NCBI RefSeq assembly: GCF_900635445.1
Contig: NZ_LR134117.1
Coordinates: 2,046,001-2,110,000 of the forward strand
Direction: 5' to 3'
Source: Serratia odorifera
GTDB taxonomy: Bacteria; Pseudomonadota; Gammaproteobacteria; Enterobacterales; Enterobacteriaceae
Length of the DNA stretch: 64,000 bases
The translations under genes were made by a program, and so were the position numbers. Numbering within the stretch: position 1 is the first letter of the stretch; each line of letters starts with the position of its first letter. The notes under the pieces were generated by a model. That model worked only from the letters and a program-made list of their open reading frames with translations. It was not told where the DNA came from and made no database searches. Shown here piece by piece: positions 37,476-45,511 of the stretch.

Positions 37476-38816
37476 ATGAAAGTAGTCACTCAAGTTGCAG
37501 AACAGCGCAAGACGCTGGAACGGGCTGTTTCACAGGCTCTGGAACTGGCGGGCGCCGGTTCCGATGCGGCAGAAGTTGCCGTCACCAAAACCACCGGCAT
37601 CAGTGTCAGCACTCGCTTCGGCGAGGTAGAAAACGTCGAATTCAACAGCGACGGCGCACTGGGCATCACCGTTTACCATCAGCAACGCAAAGGCAGCGCA
37701 TCGTCAACCGATCTCAGCCCGGACGCCATCGCGCGTACCGTGCAGGCGGCGCTGGACATTGCACGCTATACCTCGCCGGATCCGTACGCCGGCCCGGCGG
37801 AACGCCAACTGCTGGCGTTCGAGGCGCCGGATCTGGATCTGTTCCACCCGGCCGAGCTGGATGCCGAGCGTGGCATTGAACTGGCGGCCCGCGCCGAACA
37901 GGCGTCGCTGGCGGCGGACAAGCGCATCACCAATACCGAAGGCGGCAGCTTCAACAGCCACTATGGCATTAAAGTGTTCGGCAACAGTCACGGCATGCTG
38001 CAAAGTTACTGTTCCAGCCGCCATTCGCTGTCCAGCTGCGTAATTGCCGAGCATCAGGGCGATATGGAACGCGATTATGCCTATACCATCGGGCGGGCGA
38101 TGAGCGATTTGCAAAGCCCCGAGTGGGTCGGCGCGGAATGCGCCCGCCGCACGCTGTCGCGCCTGGCGCCGCGCAAGCTGTCGACCATGAAGGCGCCGGT
38201 GCTGTTCGCCGCCGAAGTGGCGACCGGTCTGTTCGGTCACCTGGTGGGCGCCATCAGCGGCAGCAGCGTCTACCGCAAGTCCACCTTCCTGCTGGATTCA
38301 CTCGGCAAACAGATCCTGCCTGCATGGCTGACCATCGAAGAGCACCCGCATCTGTTGAAAGGGCTGGCCTCGACGCCGTTTGACAGTGAAGGCGTACGTA
38401 CCCAGCGGCGCGATATCGTCAAGGACGGGGTGTTGCAGACCTGGTTGCTGACCAGCTACGCGGCGCGCAAACTGGGCATGCAAAGCACCGGCCATGCGGG
38501 TGGCATTCATAACTGGCGTATTGCCGGTCAAGGCAATGATTTTGCCGCGATGCTGAAACAGCTGGGTACCGGACTGGTCGTGACGGAGCTGATGGGTCAG
38601 GGCGTTAGCGGCGTAACCGGCGATTACTCGCGCGGTGCATCCGGTTTCTGGGTGGAAAATGGCGAAATTCAATATCCGGTCAGTGAGATCACCATTGCCG
38701 GCAACCTGAAGGATATGCTGCGCAATATCGTCAGTGTGGGCAGCGACATCGAAACCCGCAGCAATATTCAGTGTGGTTCGGTCCTGCTGCCAGAAATGAA
38801 AATCGCCGGCGAATAA
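37476..38816 (+). CDS. pmbA: Metalloprotease PmbA/TldE
   Basis: 446 residues from MKVVTQVAEQRKTLE; the frame is open far upstream but that part overlaps darP and is not family-like. Non-catalytic partner of TldD in the TldD/E zinc protease that matures peptide antibiotics and removes unstable peptides. Family stretches seen: NTEGGSFNSHYG, SSVYRKSTFLLDSLG and GVSGVTGDYSRGASGFWVENG. A terminator follows. Confidence 0.96.
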   Translation: MKVVTQVAEQRKTLERAVSQALELAGAGSDAAEVAVTKTTGISVSTRFGEVENVEFNSDGALGITVYHQQRKGSASSTDLSPDAIARTVQAALDIARYTSPDPYAGPAERQLLAFEAPDLDLFHPAELDAERGIELAARAEQASLAADKRITNTEGGSFNSHYGIKVFGNSHGMLQSYCSSRHSLSSCVIAEHQGDMERDYAYTIGRAMSDLQSPEWVGAECARRTLSRLAPRKLSTMKAPVLFAAEVATGLFGHLVGAISGSSVYRKSTFLLDSLGKQILPAWLTIEEHPHLLKGLASTPFDSEGVRTQRRDIVKDGVLQTWLLTSYAARKLGMQSTGHAGGIHNWRIAGQGNDFAAMLKQLGTGLVVTELMGQGVSGVTGDYSRGASGFWVENGEIQYPVSEITIAGNLKDMLRNIVSVGSDIETRSNIQCGSVLLPEMKIAGE

Positions 38817-38824
38817 TCGCCTGA

Positions 38825-38850
38825 TGGCCGGCGGGATGCCGGCCAGTTTT
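38825..38850 (+). terminator. Rho-independent terminator of pmbA
   Basis: TGGCCGGC-GGGAT-GCCGGCCA, an 8-bp stem and 5-base loop, followed by GTTTTATAT, lies 8 bases after the pmbA stop. Confidence 0.9.
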
Positions 38851-38941
38851 ATATCGTTGCTTACAAATAATTCCTGTCGATGTTGCGGTGCGCCGCTTAT
38901 GTTAACTAACGGTTAACTAAAACAATAACTGGAAGGTGAGC

Positions 38942-39328
38942 ATGAAGACAACACTGAAGACGCTGGCGGCGTTGACGCTGCTGGGTGCCAGTTCGCTGGC
39001 AATGGCTGCCGATCTCGACGAAGATATGGATATCATCGCCGGGAACTACAAAACCGCGCTAAAAACCGATTCCATCGCCACATTTAAACAAAGCCTGCAA
39101 AATATGCGCGCTGCCGCACAGGATGCGCAAAAGGCCACGCCGCCAAAACTGGAAAATAAAGCGCCGGACAGTGCGGAAATGAAAGACTTCCGTCACGGTC
39201 TGGATACGCTGATCGTTCAGATCGACGGCGCGCTGACGGCGGCGAACCAGGGCAAACTGGCACAGGCGCAGACGTTGGCGCAGGATTTCAAAACCACCCG
39301 CGATAGTTACCACCAAAAATACCGTTGA
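38942..39328 (+). CDS. cybC: Soluble cytochrome b562
   Basis: 128 residues: a cleavable Sec signal (KTLAALTLLGASSLAMAA) and a 106-residue four-helix bundle. Heme ligands are present: mature Met7 (ADLDEDM) and His102 (YHQKYR). Periplasmic electron carrier of unclear partner. GGAAGG precedes the ATG. No operon partner; the adjacent AraC-type gene is convergent. Confidence 0.95.
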   Translation: MKTTLKTLAALTLLGASSLAMAADLDEDMDIIAGNYKTALKTDSIATFKQSLQNMRAAAQDAQKATPPKLENKAPDSAEMKDFRHGLDTLIVQIDGALTAANQGKLAQAQTLAQDFKTTRDSYHQKYR

Positions 39329-39348
39329 CCGTGTGCGCGGCCCGCCTA

Positions 39349-40131
39349 TCAAAGCGGGCTGCCGCCGCTGAGAAAACTGGACGGTGTCTGCCCCAGCACC
39401 CGTCGAAACATGGCGGAAAACGCTGCGCTGTTCTCATACCCCAACTCCCACGCAATCTGCGTGACGCCATCGCCAGCCGCCAGGCGGGACAACGCCAGCA
39501 CCACGCAGGCACGTTGACGCCATTGTGAAAAAGACAGGCCGGTTTGCGCCTGAAAGAAACGGCTGAACGTGCGGATGCTCATATACAGCTGCCGTGCCCA
39601 GAGCTGCGGCGATAGATGAATATTCGGCTGCTGCAGGAACGATTGACACAGTGCGTTCAGCCGAACGTCGTTGGGCAACGGTATATGCAGCGGCAACGCA
39701 GACAGGCGGGCTATTTCGTGCAGTAACAGCGACACCAGGCAGGCGTCGCGTCCTTGTTGCGCGTATTCGAGCGGCATTTCCACAGCCTCGATCAGCAACT
39801 GACGCAGCAGCGGAGAAATGCTGACCACCTGGCAATCTGCGCTACGCGCTGCCAGCGGCAAGGCCTCGGGCTCGATGTACAGGCTGCGGGTAGTCACGCC
39901 CTGCATTTTGACCTGATGAGGCATGTGCGGCGGCAGCCAGACCGCGCGTTGTGGCGGCACGATCCAGTTCCCACTGCGGGTATGGACGTGCATGATGCCG
40001 GTTGCACCATACAGCAATTGGGCGCGACGATGGCTGTGCATGGGGAGGAGATAACCCGGTGGATAGTCTCTGCCGATGGCAATCACCAGCCGTGGGAAAT
40101 GATCCACCTCATCGATAGCGATATTGCGCAT
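39349..40131 (-). CDS. AraC-family regulator (cupin sensor plus HTH)
   Basis: 260 residues. N-terminal cupin-like sensor (~15-90, PMHSHRRAQLLYGATGIMHV) and C-terminal double HTH (~160-255, ending YENSAAFSAMFRRVLGQTPSSFL). Similar in layout to E. coli NimR (YeaM). It is divergent from the TSUP permease gene (113 bases between starts) and is likely to regulate it. The inducer is unknown. Confidence 0.85.
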   Translation of the reverse strand: MRNIAIDEVDHFPRLVIAIGRDYPPGYLLPMHSHRRAQLLYGATGIMHVHTRSGNWIVPPQRAVWLPPHMPHQVKMQGVTTRSLYIEPEALPLAARSADCQVVSISPLLRQLLIEAVEMPLEYAQQGRDACLVSLLLHEIARLSALPLHIPLPNDVRLNALCQSFLQQPNIHLSPQLWARQLYMSIRTFSRFFQAQTGLSFSQWRQRACVVLALSRLAAGDGVTQIAWELGYENSAAFSAMFRRVLGQTPSSFLSGGSPL

Positions 40132-40244
40132 TGTCCTGCGATTCAGTTTGGCCGAATCACCATGATAGTTGGCTTTACATCGTATGCAAGTCAGCGGTCA
40201 GGATGATTACCCTATTGCCTTTTGATGTTCAGAGGCAATGCAGC

Positions 40245-41033
40245 ATGACGGAACTGATTATTATCCTTTCGGCCGGTTTTCTGACCGGTATTACCACCAT
40301 CCTGTTTGGGTTCGGCGGCGGCTTTGTGGTGGTGCCGTTTGTCTACCATCTGATTTCCGCCTCCGGTGAGCACCCTGGACAGGCAATGCATATCGCGGTG
40401 GCTACCTCGACGACGGTGATGATCCTTAACGCCGGTTACGCCACTTACGGGCATTGGCGCAGCGGCAGCATACTGCGGGAAACGGTGGTTCCGCTGATCT
40501 TGTTCATCGCGCTCGGCGCGCTGGCAGGGGCCTTGGCGGCCACCTTGCTGACCGACGGTGTTATTCGCCTGCTGTTTATCGCCTATATGGTAATCACCAT
40601 CGCTGACTGCTTGTTCCACAAGGGTTTTTTACAGCGTCCGGCGCGGCGTGCGCTGTCGTCTCGCACGCTTTGGCTCGGTGGGTCGCTGATTGGCAGCGTA
40701 GCGGCGATGCTCGGCGTGGGGGGCAGCGTGATGACGGTACCGTTGTTGCGACGTCATGGCTATGAGATGAAATATTGTGTCAGCGCCGCCAATCCGCTGT
40801 CGATCGCCGTGGCGGTGATGGGCGCGGCCATATACGGCTGGCTGGGGCAGGGAAAAATCGCCGGTGCGGCCTATCTGGGCTATGTAAATATGGTGATTCT
40901 GGCGTTATTGGCTCTGGCTGGTACGGCGGGGATCGCCTTTGCCAAACGTGCGTTGCCGCGGATTGACGATACGCTGCACGCGCGGATCTACGTACTGTTG
41001 CTGATGCTGGTGCTGGTGGCTATCGTCTGGTGA
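40245..41033 (+). CDS. TSUP (TauE/SafE) family permease
   Basis: 262 residues, about eight membrane helices; TSUP repeats with GFGGGFVVVPFVYHLIS (N half) and LGVGGSVMTVPLLRRHG (C half). This family moves sulfite, sulfoacetate or small organic anions across the inner membrane, direction often export. The substrate here cannot be told. The ATG is chosen for an AGAGG box. It is divergent from an AraC regulator and ends before convergent rnk. Confidence 0.87.
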   Translation: MTELIIILSAGFLTGITTILFGFGGGFVVVPFVYHLISASGEHPGQAMHIAVATSTTVMILNAGYATYGHWRSGSILRETVVPLILFIALGALAGALAATLLTDGVIRLLFIAYMVITIADCLFHKGFLQRPARRALSSRTLWLGGSLIGSVAAMLGVGGSVMTVPLLRRHGYEMKYCVSAANPLSIAVAVMGAAIYGWLGQGKIAGAAYLGYVNMVILALLALAGTAGIAFAKRALPRIDDTLHARIYVLLLMLVLVAIVW

Positions 41034-41065
41034 CATAAGGGGCGGCAGGTTGCCGCCCGGGACGA

Positions 41066-41476
41066 TCAGCGGTGATATACGCCCGCCGCTTCTGGCTGAT
41101 ACAGCAGTTCCAGCACTTCTATTTGCGCCTGCTCGCCGTTTGGCAGCGCCCAGTCAATCTGCTTGCCGACGTGCATGCCGAGCAAGGCGGCGCCCAGTGG
41201 CGCCATCACCGACAGCTGCTCACTGCTGTTTTGCAGTTCGGCCGGGTACACCAGCGTACGCACGTGCTCTTCGTTGGTATGCAGATCGCGGAAGCGCACT
41301 CGGCTGTTCATGGTAACAACATGAGCCGGGATCTGGGCTGGCGGCAGGATCTCGGCCCGATCCAGTTCAGCGTTCAACGCCGCAGCGACATCGGTATTGG
41401 CATAGGCCGGCTTTTCCAGCAACGCATCCAGTCGTTCCGCATCCAGCTCATTAATAGTAATGATTGGTTTGGTCAT
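41066..41476 (-). CDS. rnk: Regulator of nucleoside diphosphate kinase Rnk
   Basis: 136 residues from MTKPIITINELDAERLDALL. The N-terminal short coiled segment is followed by a GreA/GreB-type C-terminal FKBP-like domain (~60-130). It binds RNA polymerase without the anti-pausing tip and affects nucleoside diphosphate kinase and polyphosphate levels. An upstream in-frame ATG is rejected since the intervening residues run through a strong hairpin. Confidence 0.94.
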   Translation of the reverse strand: MTKPIITINELDAERLDALLEKPAYANTDVAAALNAELDRAEILPPAQIPAHVVTMNSRVRFRDLHTNEEHVRTLVYPAELQNSSEQLSVMAPLGAALLGMHVGKQIDWALPNGEQAQIEVLELLYQPEAAGVYHR

Positions 41477-41512
41477 TCCACTCTCCAATAGCCTCAAATA
41501 AACAACACAAAG

Positions 41513-41546
41513 CAACACCCCCGCGCCGTGGGGAGCGGGGGTGTTG
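41513..41546 (-). promoter_or_regulatory. Strong leader hairpin upstream of rnk
   Basis: CAACACCCCCGC and GCGGGGGTGTTG form a perfect 12-bp stem around a 10-base loop, starting 37 bases upstream of the rnk ATG. There is no T-run on either side, so it looks like a structured rnk 5' leader and not a terminator. A structured rnk leader is, as I recall, described for enterobacteria; the match to that family was not tested. Confidence 0.55.
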
Positions 41547-41830
41547 GAAATGTCGGTTTGTTCTTCCGATAGTAGGGGGTTAGCGCAGGAAAAGAAAGAG
41601 ATCCCGATCACGAACTTTTCGTCGGCATGAACGCCACCGAGACAACCGTTCATCATGTTATCTTTTTGTATTCCAATTAACTTATCTGCAAAAGCCGCAA
41701 TATGCGAAATGGATCTCTGATGGTCACCCAATTTCCACTTTGAACTGGAAAAAAACGCGCTACACACCCAATGGGACAGAGAGTAGGGTAAAGATAACAG
41801 ATAAAGTGAGCGATTCAGGAGTGACTGAAA
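41547..41830. promoter_or_regulatory. Intergenic control region of the catabolic cluster and rnk
   Basis: 284 bases between divergent rnk and the PRD gene. An inverted repeat TTTCCA-N8-TGGAAA (41732-41751) lies 80 bases upstream of the PRD gene; its spacer contains TTGAAC, a possible -35, but no good -10 follows at 17 bases. It is a candidate operator for the cluster activator encoded at 48675. No antiterminator-type hairpin with a T-run was seen before the PRD gene, which argues for a DNA-binding mode of regulation. Confidence 0.4.
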
Positions 41831-42175
41831 GTGAATGAAGGAGCGGCATCGCTAAAAACGACACAGGCTGATATTACCCAGGCAGAAACCATTACCGAGC
41901 GGGTATTGTCAGATATTACCATCATGTTAAATTCAGAGAGTATTTATACCAACGCGGTGCAACAACAAATGCTGGAGTCGCATATTCGTGCAATGGTGTT
42001 GCGTTCCATTACTGGCGAGCCTTTGCCTGAAGTGGATAAATCACTGTTCGATGAGATCTCGCATCATTCAATGCAGTTGGCGCAGCGAGTGGTGAGCCAA
42101 TTTAACAACTTGCCGATCGAAGAGTCCTATTTACTGTCGGTACACTTTGAAGTGGCAAAAGATAATAACCAATAA
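41831..42175 (+). CDS. Standalone PRD-domain protein (EF_0829/AHA_3910 type)
   Basis: 114 residues. The body (~20-110) resembles a single PTS regulation domain, with histidines H51 (ESHIRAM) and H105 (LLSVHFE) at positions like the phosphorylated PRD histidines. GTG start, with AGGAG 9 bases upstream; a nearby ATG is out of frame. No DNA- or RNA-binding domain is fused. It is first in the cluster and 33 bases before the SFCGS gene. It may sense PTS phosphorylation and modulate the cluster activator or permease. The role is unproven in any organism known to me. Confidence 0.75.
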   Translation: MNEGAASLKTTQADITQAETITERVLSDITIMLNSESIYTNAVQQQMLESHIRAMVLRSITGEPLPEVDKSLFDEISHHSMQLAQRVVSQFNNLPIEESYLLSVHFEVAKDNNQ

Positions 42176-42208
42176 GCGTTTTATTGATTTCAATCAGGAG
42201 AATATACC

Positions 42209-42574
42209 ATGGGACAAATTACCGTTGTGATCGGCGATCGTCTGGGCAAAGGGAAAAAAGTTGGCCAGGGCATTGAAAGCGCAGGTGGAAAAGCCATTGT
42301 CATTCCCGGCGTGGCGGCCGACATGAAGCTGGGCGACGTAATGAAAGCGGAAAATGCACAGCTGGGTATTTCGTTCTGCGGCAGCGGCGGCGCCGGCGCC
42401 ATTACCGCGCAAACCAAATATGGCTACAAGGCCAAATATGGCATGCGTTCGATTGAGGAAGGTGTGACGGCAATTAATGAAGGCTGTAACGTGCTGGGAT
42501 TCGGTTTTATGGATAAAGAAGAACTGGGGCAAAAACTGGTTGAAGCCTATATCAAGAAACACGGCGCAGCATAA
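42209..42574 (+). CDS. Glycine-rich SFCGS-family protein (EF_0830/AHA_3911 type)
   Basis: 121 residues, soluble, no signal. The family signature is SFCGSGGAGAITAQTKYGYKAK, with a single cysteine at residue 52 in a glycine-rich loop. The N-terminus (ITVVIGDRLGKGKKVGQGIESAGGKAIVIPG) has an alternating beta-alpha pattern like a small Rossmann-type or EIIB-like domain; this is inference. AGGAG precedes the ATG. The stop overlaps the next start by one base. Function unknown; it always travels with the next three genes in this cluster type. Confidence 0.75.
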   Translation: MGQITVVIGDRLGKGKKVGQGIESAGGKAIVIPGVAADMKLGDVMKAENAQLGISFCGSGGAGAITAQTKYGYKAKYGMRSIEEGVTAINEGCNVLGFGFMDKEELGQKLVEAYIKKHGAA

Positions 42575-42870
42575 TGAAGGAACAGTATACCACCTCGGTA
42601 ATTGTTACGGGCAAGGGCGACAGCAAAGCGAAAGCCTTTGCTTCTGCTCTGGCGAATGTACAGGGCGCGGTATTAAAATCCACCAATAATATTCTGCTGC
42701 GCATCGAACCGCAGGACGTCAGCGTATTAAGCGCGGAGGAAAAAACAACCCGAGAGAAATTCCTGTTCTTCTTTCTGCCGCGTGAAAGAAAAAGTTATGC
42801 CGTTTCTCTGGAAGTAACCATAAATGTGACCATTATCAACACAGAAAAGGTTGTTTTCACCTCGAAATAA
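42574..42870 (+). CDS. DUF4312-family protein (EF_0831/AHA_3912 type)
   Basis: 98 residues, soluble, one alpha/beta domain with strands such as SVIVTGKGDSKAKAFASAL and LEVTINVTIINTEKVVF. The ATG overlaps the SFCGS stop (TAATG), so the two are translationally coupled. No known active site. It is probably a cytoplasmic component acting with the two membrane proteins that follow. Confidence 0.75.
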   Translation: MKEQYTTSVIVTGKGDSKAKAFASALANVQGAVLKSTNNILLRIEPQDVSVLSAEEKTTREKFLFFFLPRERKSYAVSLEVTINVTIINTEKVVFTSK

Positions 42871-42883
42871 TAAGGGCAGACTC

Positions 42884-43661
42884 ATGTTCCTAATAATTTT
42901 ATTTAAGTCGATTATTATCGGCGGGCTGGTAGGTGTCGGCGTCGGCGCCGGCGCCGCACGCATGTTCCATGCCCCGACGACACAGGGTATGGGGGCATTC
43001 CGCACCCTGGGCGAGCTGAATTCCTGCGAAGGCGATCCGGCGTCACACTTCTCATTTGGCCTGGGCTTTTTCTTCAATGCCTGGGCGTCCTCCGTGGCGG
43101 CAGGTGCCTTCACACAGGACGTCGATCACCGCATCATCCCCAACTGGGGAGCGGCAGCGTTGATGATCAAGAATCGCAATGTGGCGCAAACGCTGCACGA
43201 TCCGAAAAAAATGGCTATCGCCTGCGGCATCATCGGCATGCTGGTAGTGGCCTTCCTTAACTCCACCGCTTCGGCGGTACCGGCGGCGCTGCAGGTTACC
43301 GCCATCAAAGTGCTGGTGCCGGCAGCCAACCTGTTGGTGAATACCGTGATGCCGGTGATTTTCTGGCTGGCGGCGATTGATGCCGGCAAACGTTCCGGCT
43401 TCTGGGGGCACCATTTTTGGCGGCCTGGCACAGTTGATCATGGGCAATGCCGTTCCGGGGCTGGTGCTGGGTATTCTGATCGGCAAAGGGGTTGAAGAGA
43501 GCGGCTGGAACAAGGTCACCAAAATCATGATGGCGGTGATCGTGCTGTTGTTCGTGCTGAGTGGCTTCTTCCGCGGCTTCGACATGAAACTCCTCGAATC
43601 CTTCAGCCTTGGCATACCAGGCTGGCTGGATGCCATTCACAACACCCTGAGCGGTAAATAA
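42884..43661 (+). CDS. DUF4311-family membrane protein (EF_0832/AHA_3913 type, frame broken)
   Basis: 258 residues once one G is removed from the five-G run at 43404-43408; then it reads SGFWGTIFGGLAQLIMG across the break. About six membrane helices (~3-25, ~55-75, ~105-125, ~130-155, ~172-197, ~205-225), glycine-rich near the N-terminus (GLVGVGVGAGAARMFHAP). Start MFLIILFKS at 42884. It pairs with DUF4310 and is the likely channel half of an uncharacterised permease. The break looks like a sequence error. Confidence 0.75.
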
Positions 43662-43673
43662 GGCGGCGTGACG

Positions 43674-44324
43674 ATGGAACAACAAACTCAACAACAAGGC
43701 TTCTGGTATGCCGACTGGTCGTTCCCGATTTTTGTCGGCCTGCTGTCCTCGGGCGTATTTGCCGGGACCCATATGTACTACCTGTACGGCATCGGCGCGT
43801 TTAACGAAGTGGCTTTCGTCTCGATGCTGCGTGCCGGTATGGATACCGGCGTGTATGGCGCGGTGGCGGCATTCGGTGCCAGCTTCCTGTTCGCACGTAT
43901 TATCGAGGGCTCGCTGGTCGGCATCCTGGATATCGGCGGGGCGATCCAGACCGGTGTCGGGCTGGGGGTGCCAGCGCTGCTGCTCGGTGCAGGGATCGTG
44001 TTCCCGGTAGCCAACTTTGCCGCATCGCTGGTCACCGGTCTGGTGATTGGGCTGGCGATCGGTTACCTGATCATCCTGGCGCGCAAGTTCACCATCAACC
44101 AGAGCAACTCGACCTACGGCGCAGACGTCATGATGGGCGCGGGTAACTCCTCCGGGCGTTTCCTTGGGCCATTGATCATCCTGTCTGCCATGACTGCGTC
44201 GATTCCGATCGGTATCGGTTCGCTGCTCGGTGCACTGCTGTTTTATATCTGGGGCAAGCCCATTACCGGCGGCGCGATCCTCGGCGCAATGATCCTGGGG
44301 GCCATTTTCCCGGTCGCCATCTGA
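43674..44324 (+). CDS. DUF4310-family membrane protein (EF_0833/AHA_3914 type)
   Basis: 216 residues, five to six membrane helices, very rich in Gly/Ala/Ile (GVGLGVPALLLGAGIVFPVANFAASLVTGLVIGLAIGYLIILA), with a conserved-looking loop NQSNSTYGADVMMGAGNSSGRFLGPL. The start is either ATG 43674 or GTG 43668; the ribosome site is weak for both. It follows the DUF4311 gene by 12 bases. Topology recalls the IIC/IID membrane pair of mannose-type PTS, but I see no sequence proof of homology. Confidence 0.75.
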   Translation: MEQQTQQQGFWYADWSFPIFVGLLSSGVFAGTHMYYLYGIGAFNEVAFVSMLRAGMDTGVYGAVAAFGASFLFARIIEGSLVGILDIGGAIQTGVGLGVPALLLGAGIVFPVANFAASLVTGLVIGLAIGYLIILARKFTINQSNSTYGADVMMGAGNSSGRFLGPLIILSAMTASIPIGIGSLLGALLFYIWGKPITGGAILGAMILGAIFPVAI

Positions 44325-44371
44325 ATGTGGCTGCGGGGCGAACGGTGTCGCCCCGCGGTAAGGAGTAAAGC

Positions 44372-45511
44372 ATGTATGACTTAATCATTCGCCACGCGCG
44401 GCTGGCCGACGATCGGTTGGTCGACGTGGCGGTGCAGGACGGCAAGATTGCGGTGGTTGGGCAACTGGCGGCGCAGACGCAGGGGACGCGCCAACTTGAT
44501 CTGGGCGGCAGGTATCGCCTCAGCGCCGGTTGGATCGACGCCCACGTGCACTGTTATCCCTCTTCGCCGATTTATCACGATGAACCAGACAGCGTCGGCA
44601 CCTGCTGCGGCGTTACCACGGTAGTGGACGCCGGCAGTACCGGCACTGACGACGTCGACAGTTTCTATGCCCTGACGCGCAGCGCCAAAACCAACGTGTT
44701 TGCCTTCCTGAATATTTCGCGCATCGGCCTGTTGCGTCAGAACGAGCTGGCCGAAATGGCGGATATCGACAAGCAGGGCGTGCAGCGAGCCATTGAGCAG
44801 CATCGCGGCTTTATTATCGGCATCAAGGCGCGCATGAGCAGCAGCGTCGTTGGCCAGAATGGCATCAAACCGCTGGTGCGCGCCAAGGAGATCCAGCAGG
44901 AAAACAATCAGCTGCCGCTGATGGTACATATCGGCAACAACCCGCCGGATCTGGATGAAATCGCCGATTTGCTGACGCGTGGCGATATCATCACCCACTG
45001 TTACAACGGCAAGCCCAACCGTATTCTGACCCCGGCCGGTACGTTGCGCGAGTCTATTCAACGGGCGTTGAAGCGTGGCGTATTGCTTGACGTTGGCCAC
45101 GGCACTGCCAGCTTCAGCTTTGAAGTCGCACGGCAGGCGATCGCTCTCGGCATTCTGCCGCACACCATCAGTTCCGATATTTATTGTCGCAATCGCCTGT
45201 CCGGGCCGGTACACAGCCTGGCGACGGTGATGTCCAAATTTTTCACCGTCGGCCTGACGTTACCGCAGGTGATCGACTGTGTGACGGTCAATGCCGCGTC
45301 GGCATTGCAATTGACCGGCAAAGGACAGCTGCAGCCGGGCTTTGACGCCGATTTGACCATTTTCGATCTTCGCCAGGCGCCGCAAGTATTTGCCGATGCC
45401 GAAGGGCAATCCGCCAAGGGTGAACAATTGCTGGTGCCGCTGGCTGCGGTGGTGGCCGGGGAAGTCCTATTAACCGATGAAGGGAAAGCCGCTCATGTCT
45501 TCGATCTATGA
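44372..45511 (+). CDS. Amidohydrolase/deacetylase metalloenzyme (EF_0837/AHA_3915 type)
   Basis: 379 residues of the amidohydrolase superfamily. Metal-binding features: DAHVHCYPS (~54-62), a candidate carboxylated lysine in GIKARMSSSVVG (~152), MVHIGNN (~190), THCYNGKPN (~212), and the metal Asp in TISSDIYCRN (~268). Expected reaction: hydrolysis of an N-acyl (or ester) bond of a small acid; the substrate is not defined. AAGGAG lies 6 bases before the ATG. It overlaps the next gene by 17 bases, so its product probably feeds the PLP enzyme. Confidence 0.82.
   Translation: MYDLIIRHARLADDRLVDVAVQDGKIAVVGQLAAQTQGTRQLDLGGRYRLSAGWIDAHVHCYPSSPIYHDEPDSVGTCCGVTTVVDAGSTGTDDVDSFYALTRSAKTNVFAFLNISRIGLLRQNELAEMADIDKQGVQRAIEQHRGFIIGIKARMSSSVVGQNGIKPLVRAKEIQQENNQLPLMVHIGNNPPDLDEIADLLTRGDIITHCYNGKPNRILTPAGTLRESIQRALKRGVLLDVGHGTASFSFEVARQAIALGILPHTISSDIYCRNRLSGPVHSLATVMSKFFTVGLTLPQVIDCVTVNAASALQLTGKGQLQPGFDADLTIFDLRQAPQVFADAEGQSAKGEQLLVPLAAVVAGEVLLTDEGKAAHVFDL

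Noticed and set aside
41477..41767. A longer Rnk starting at 41767
   Set aside because: The added residues cross the perfect leader hairpin and do not resemble Rnk; 136 residues is the family length.
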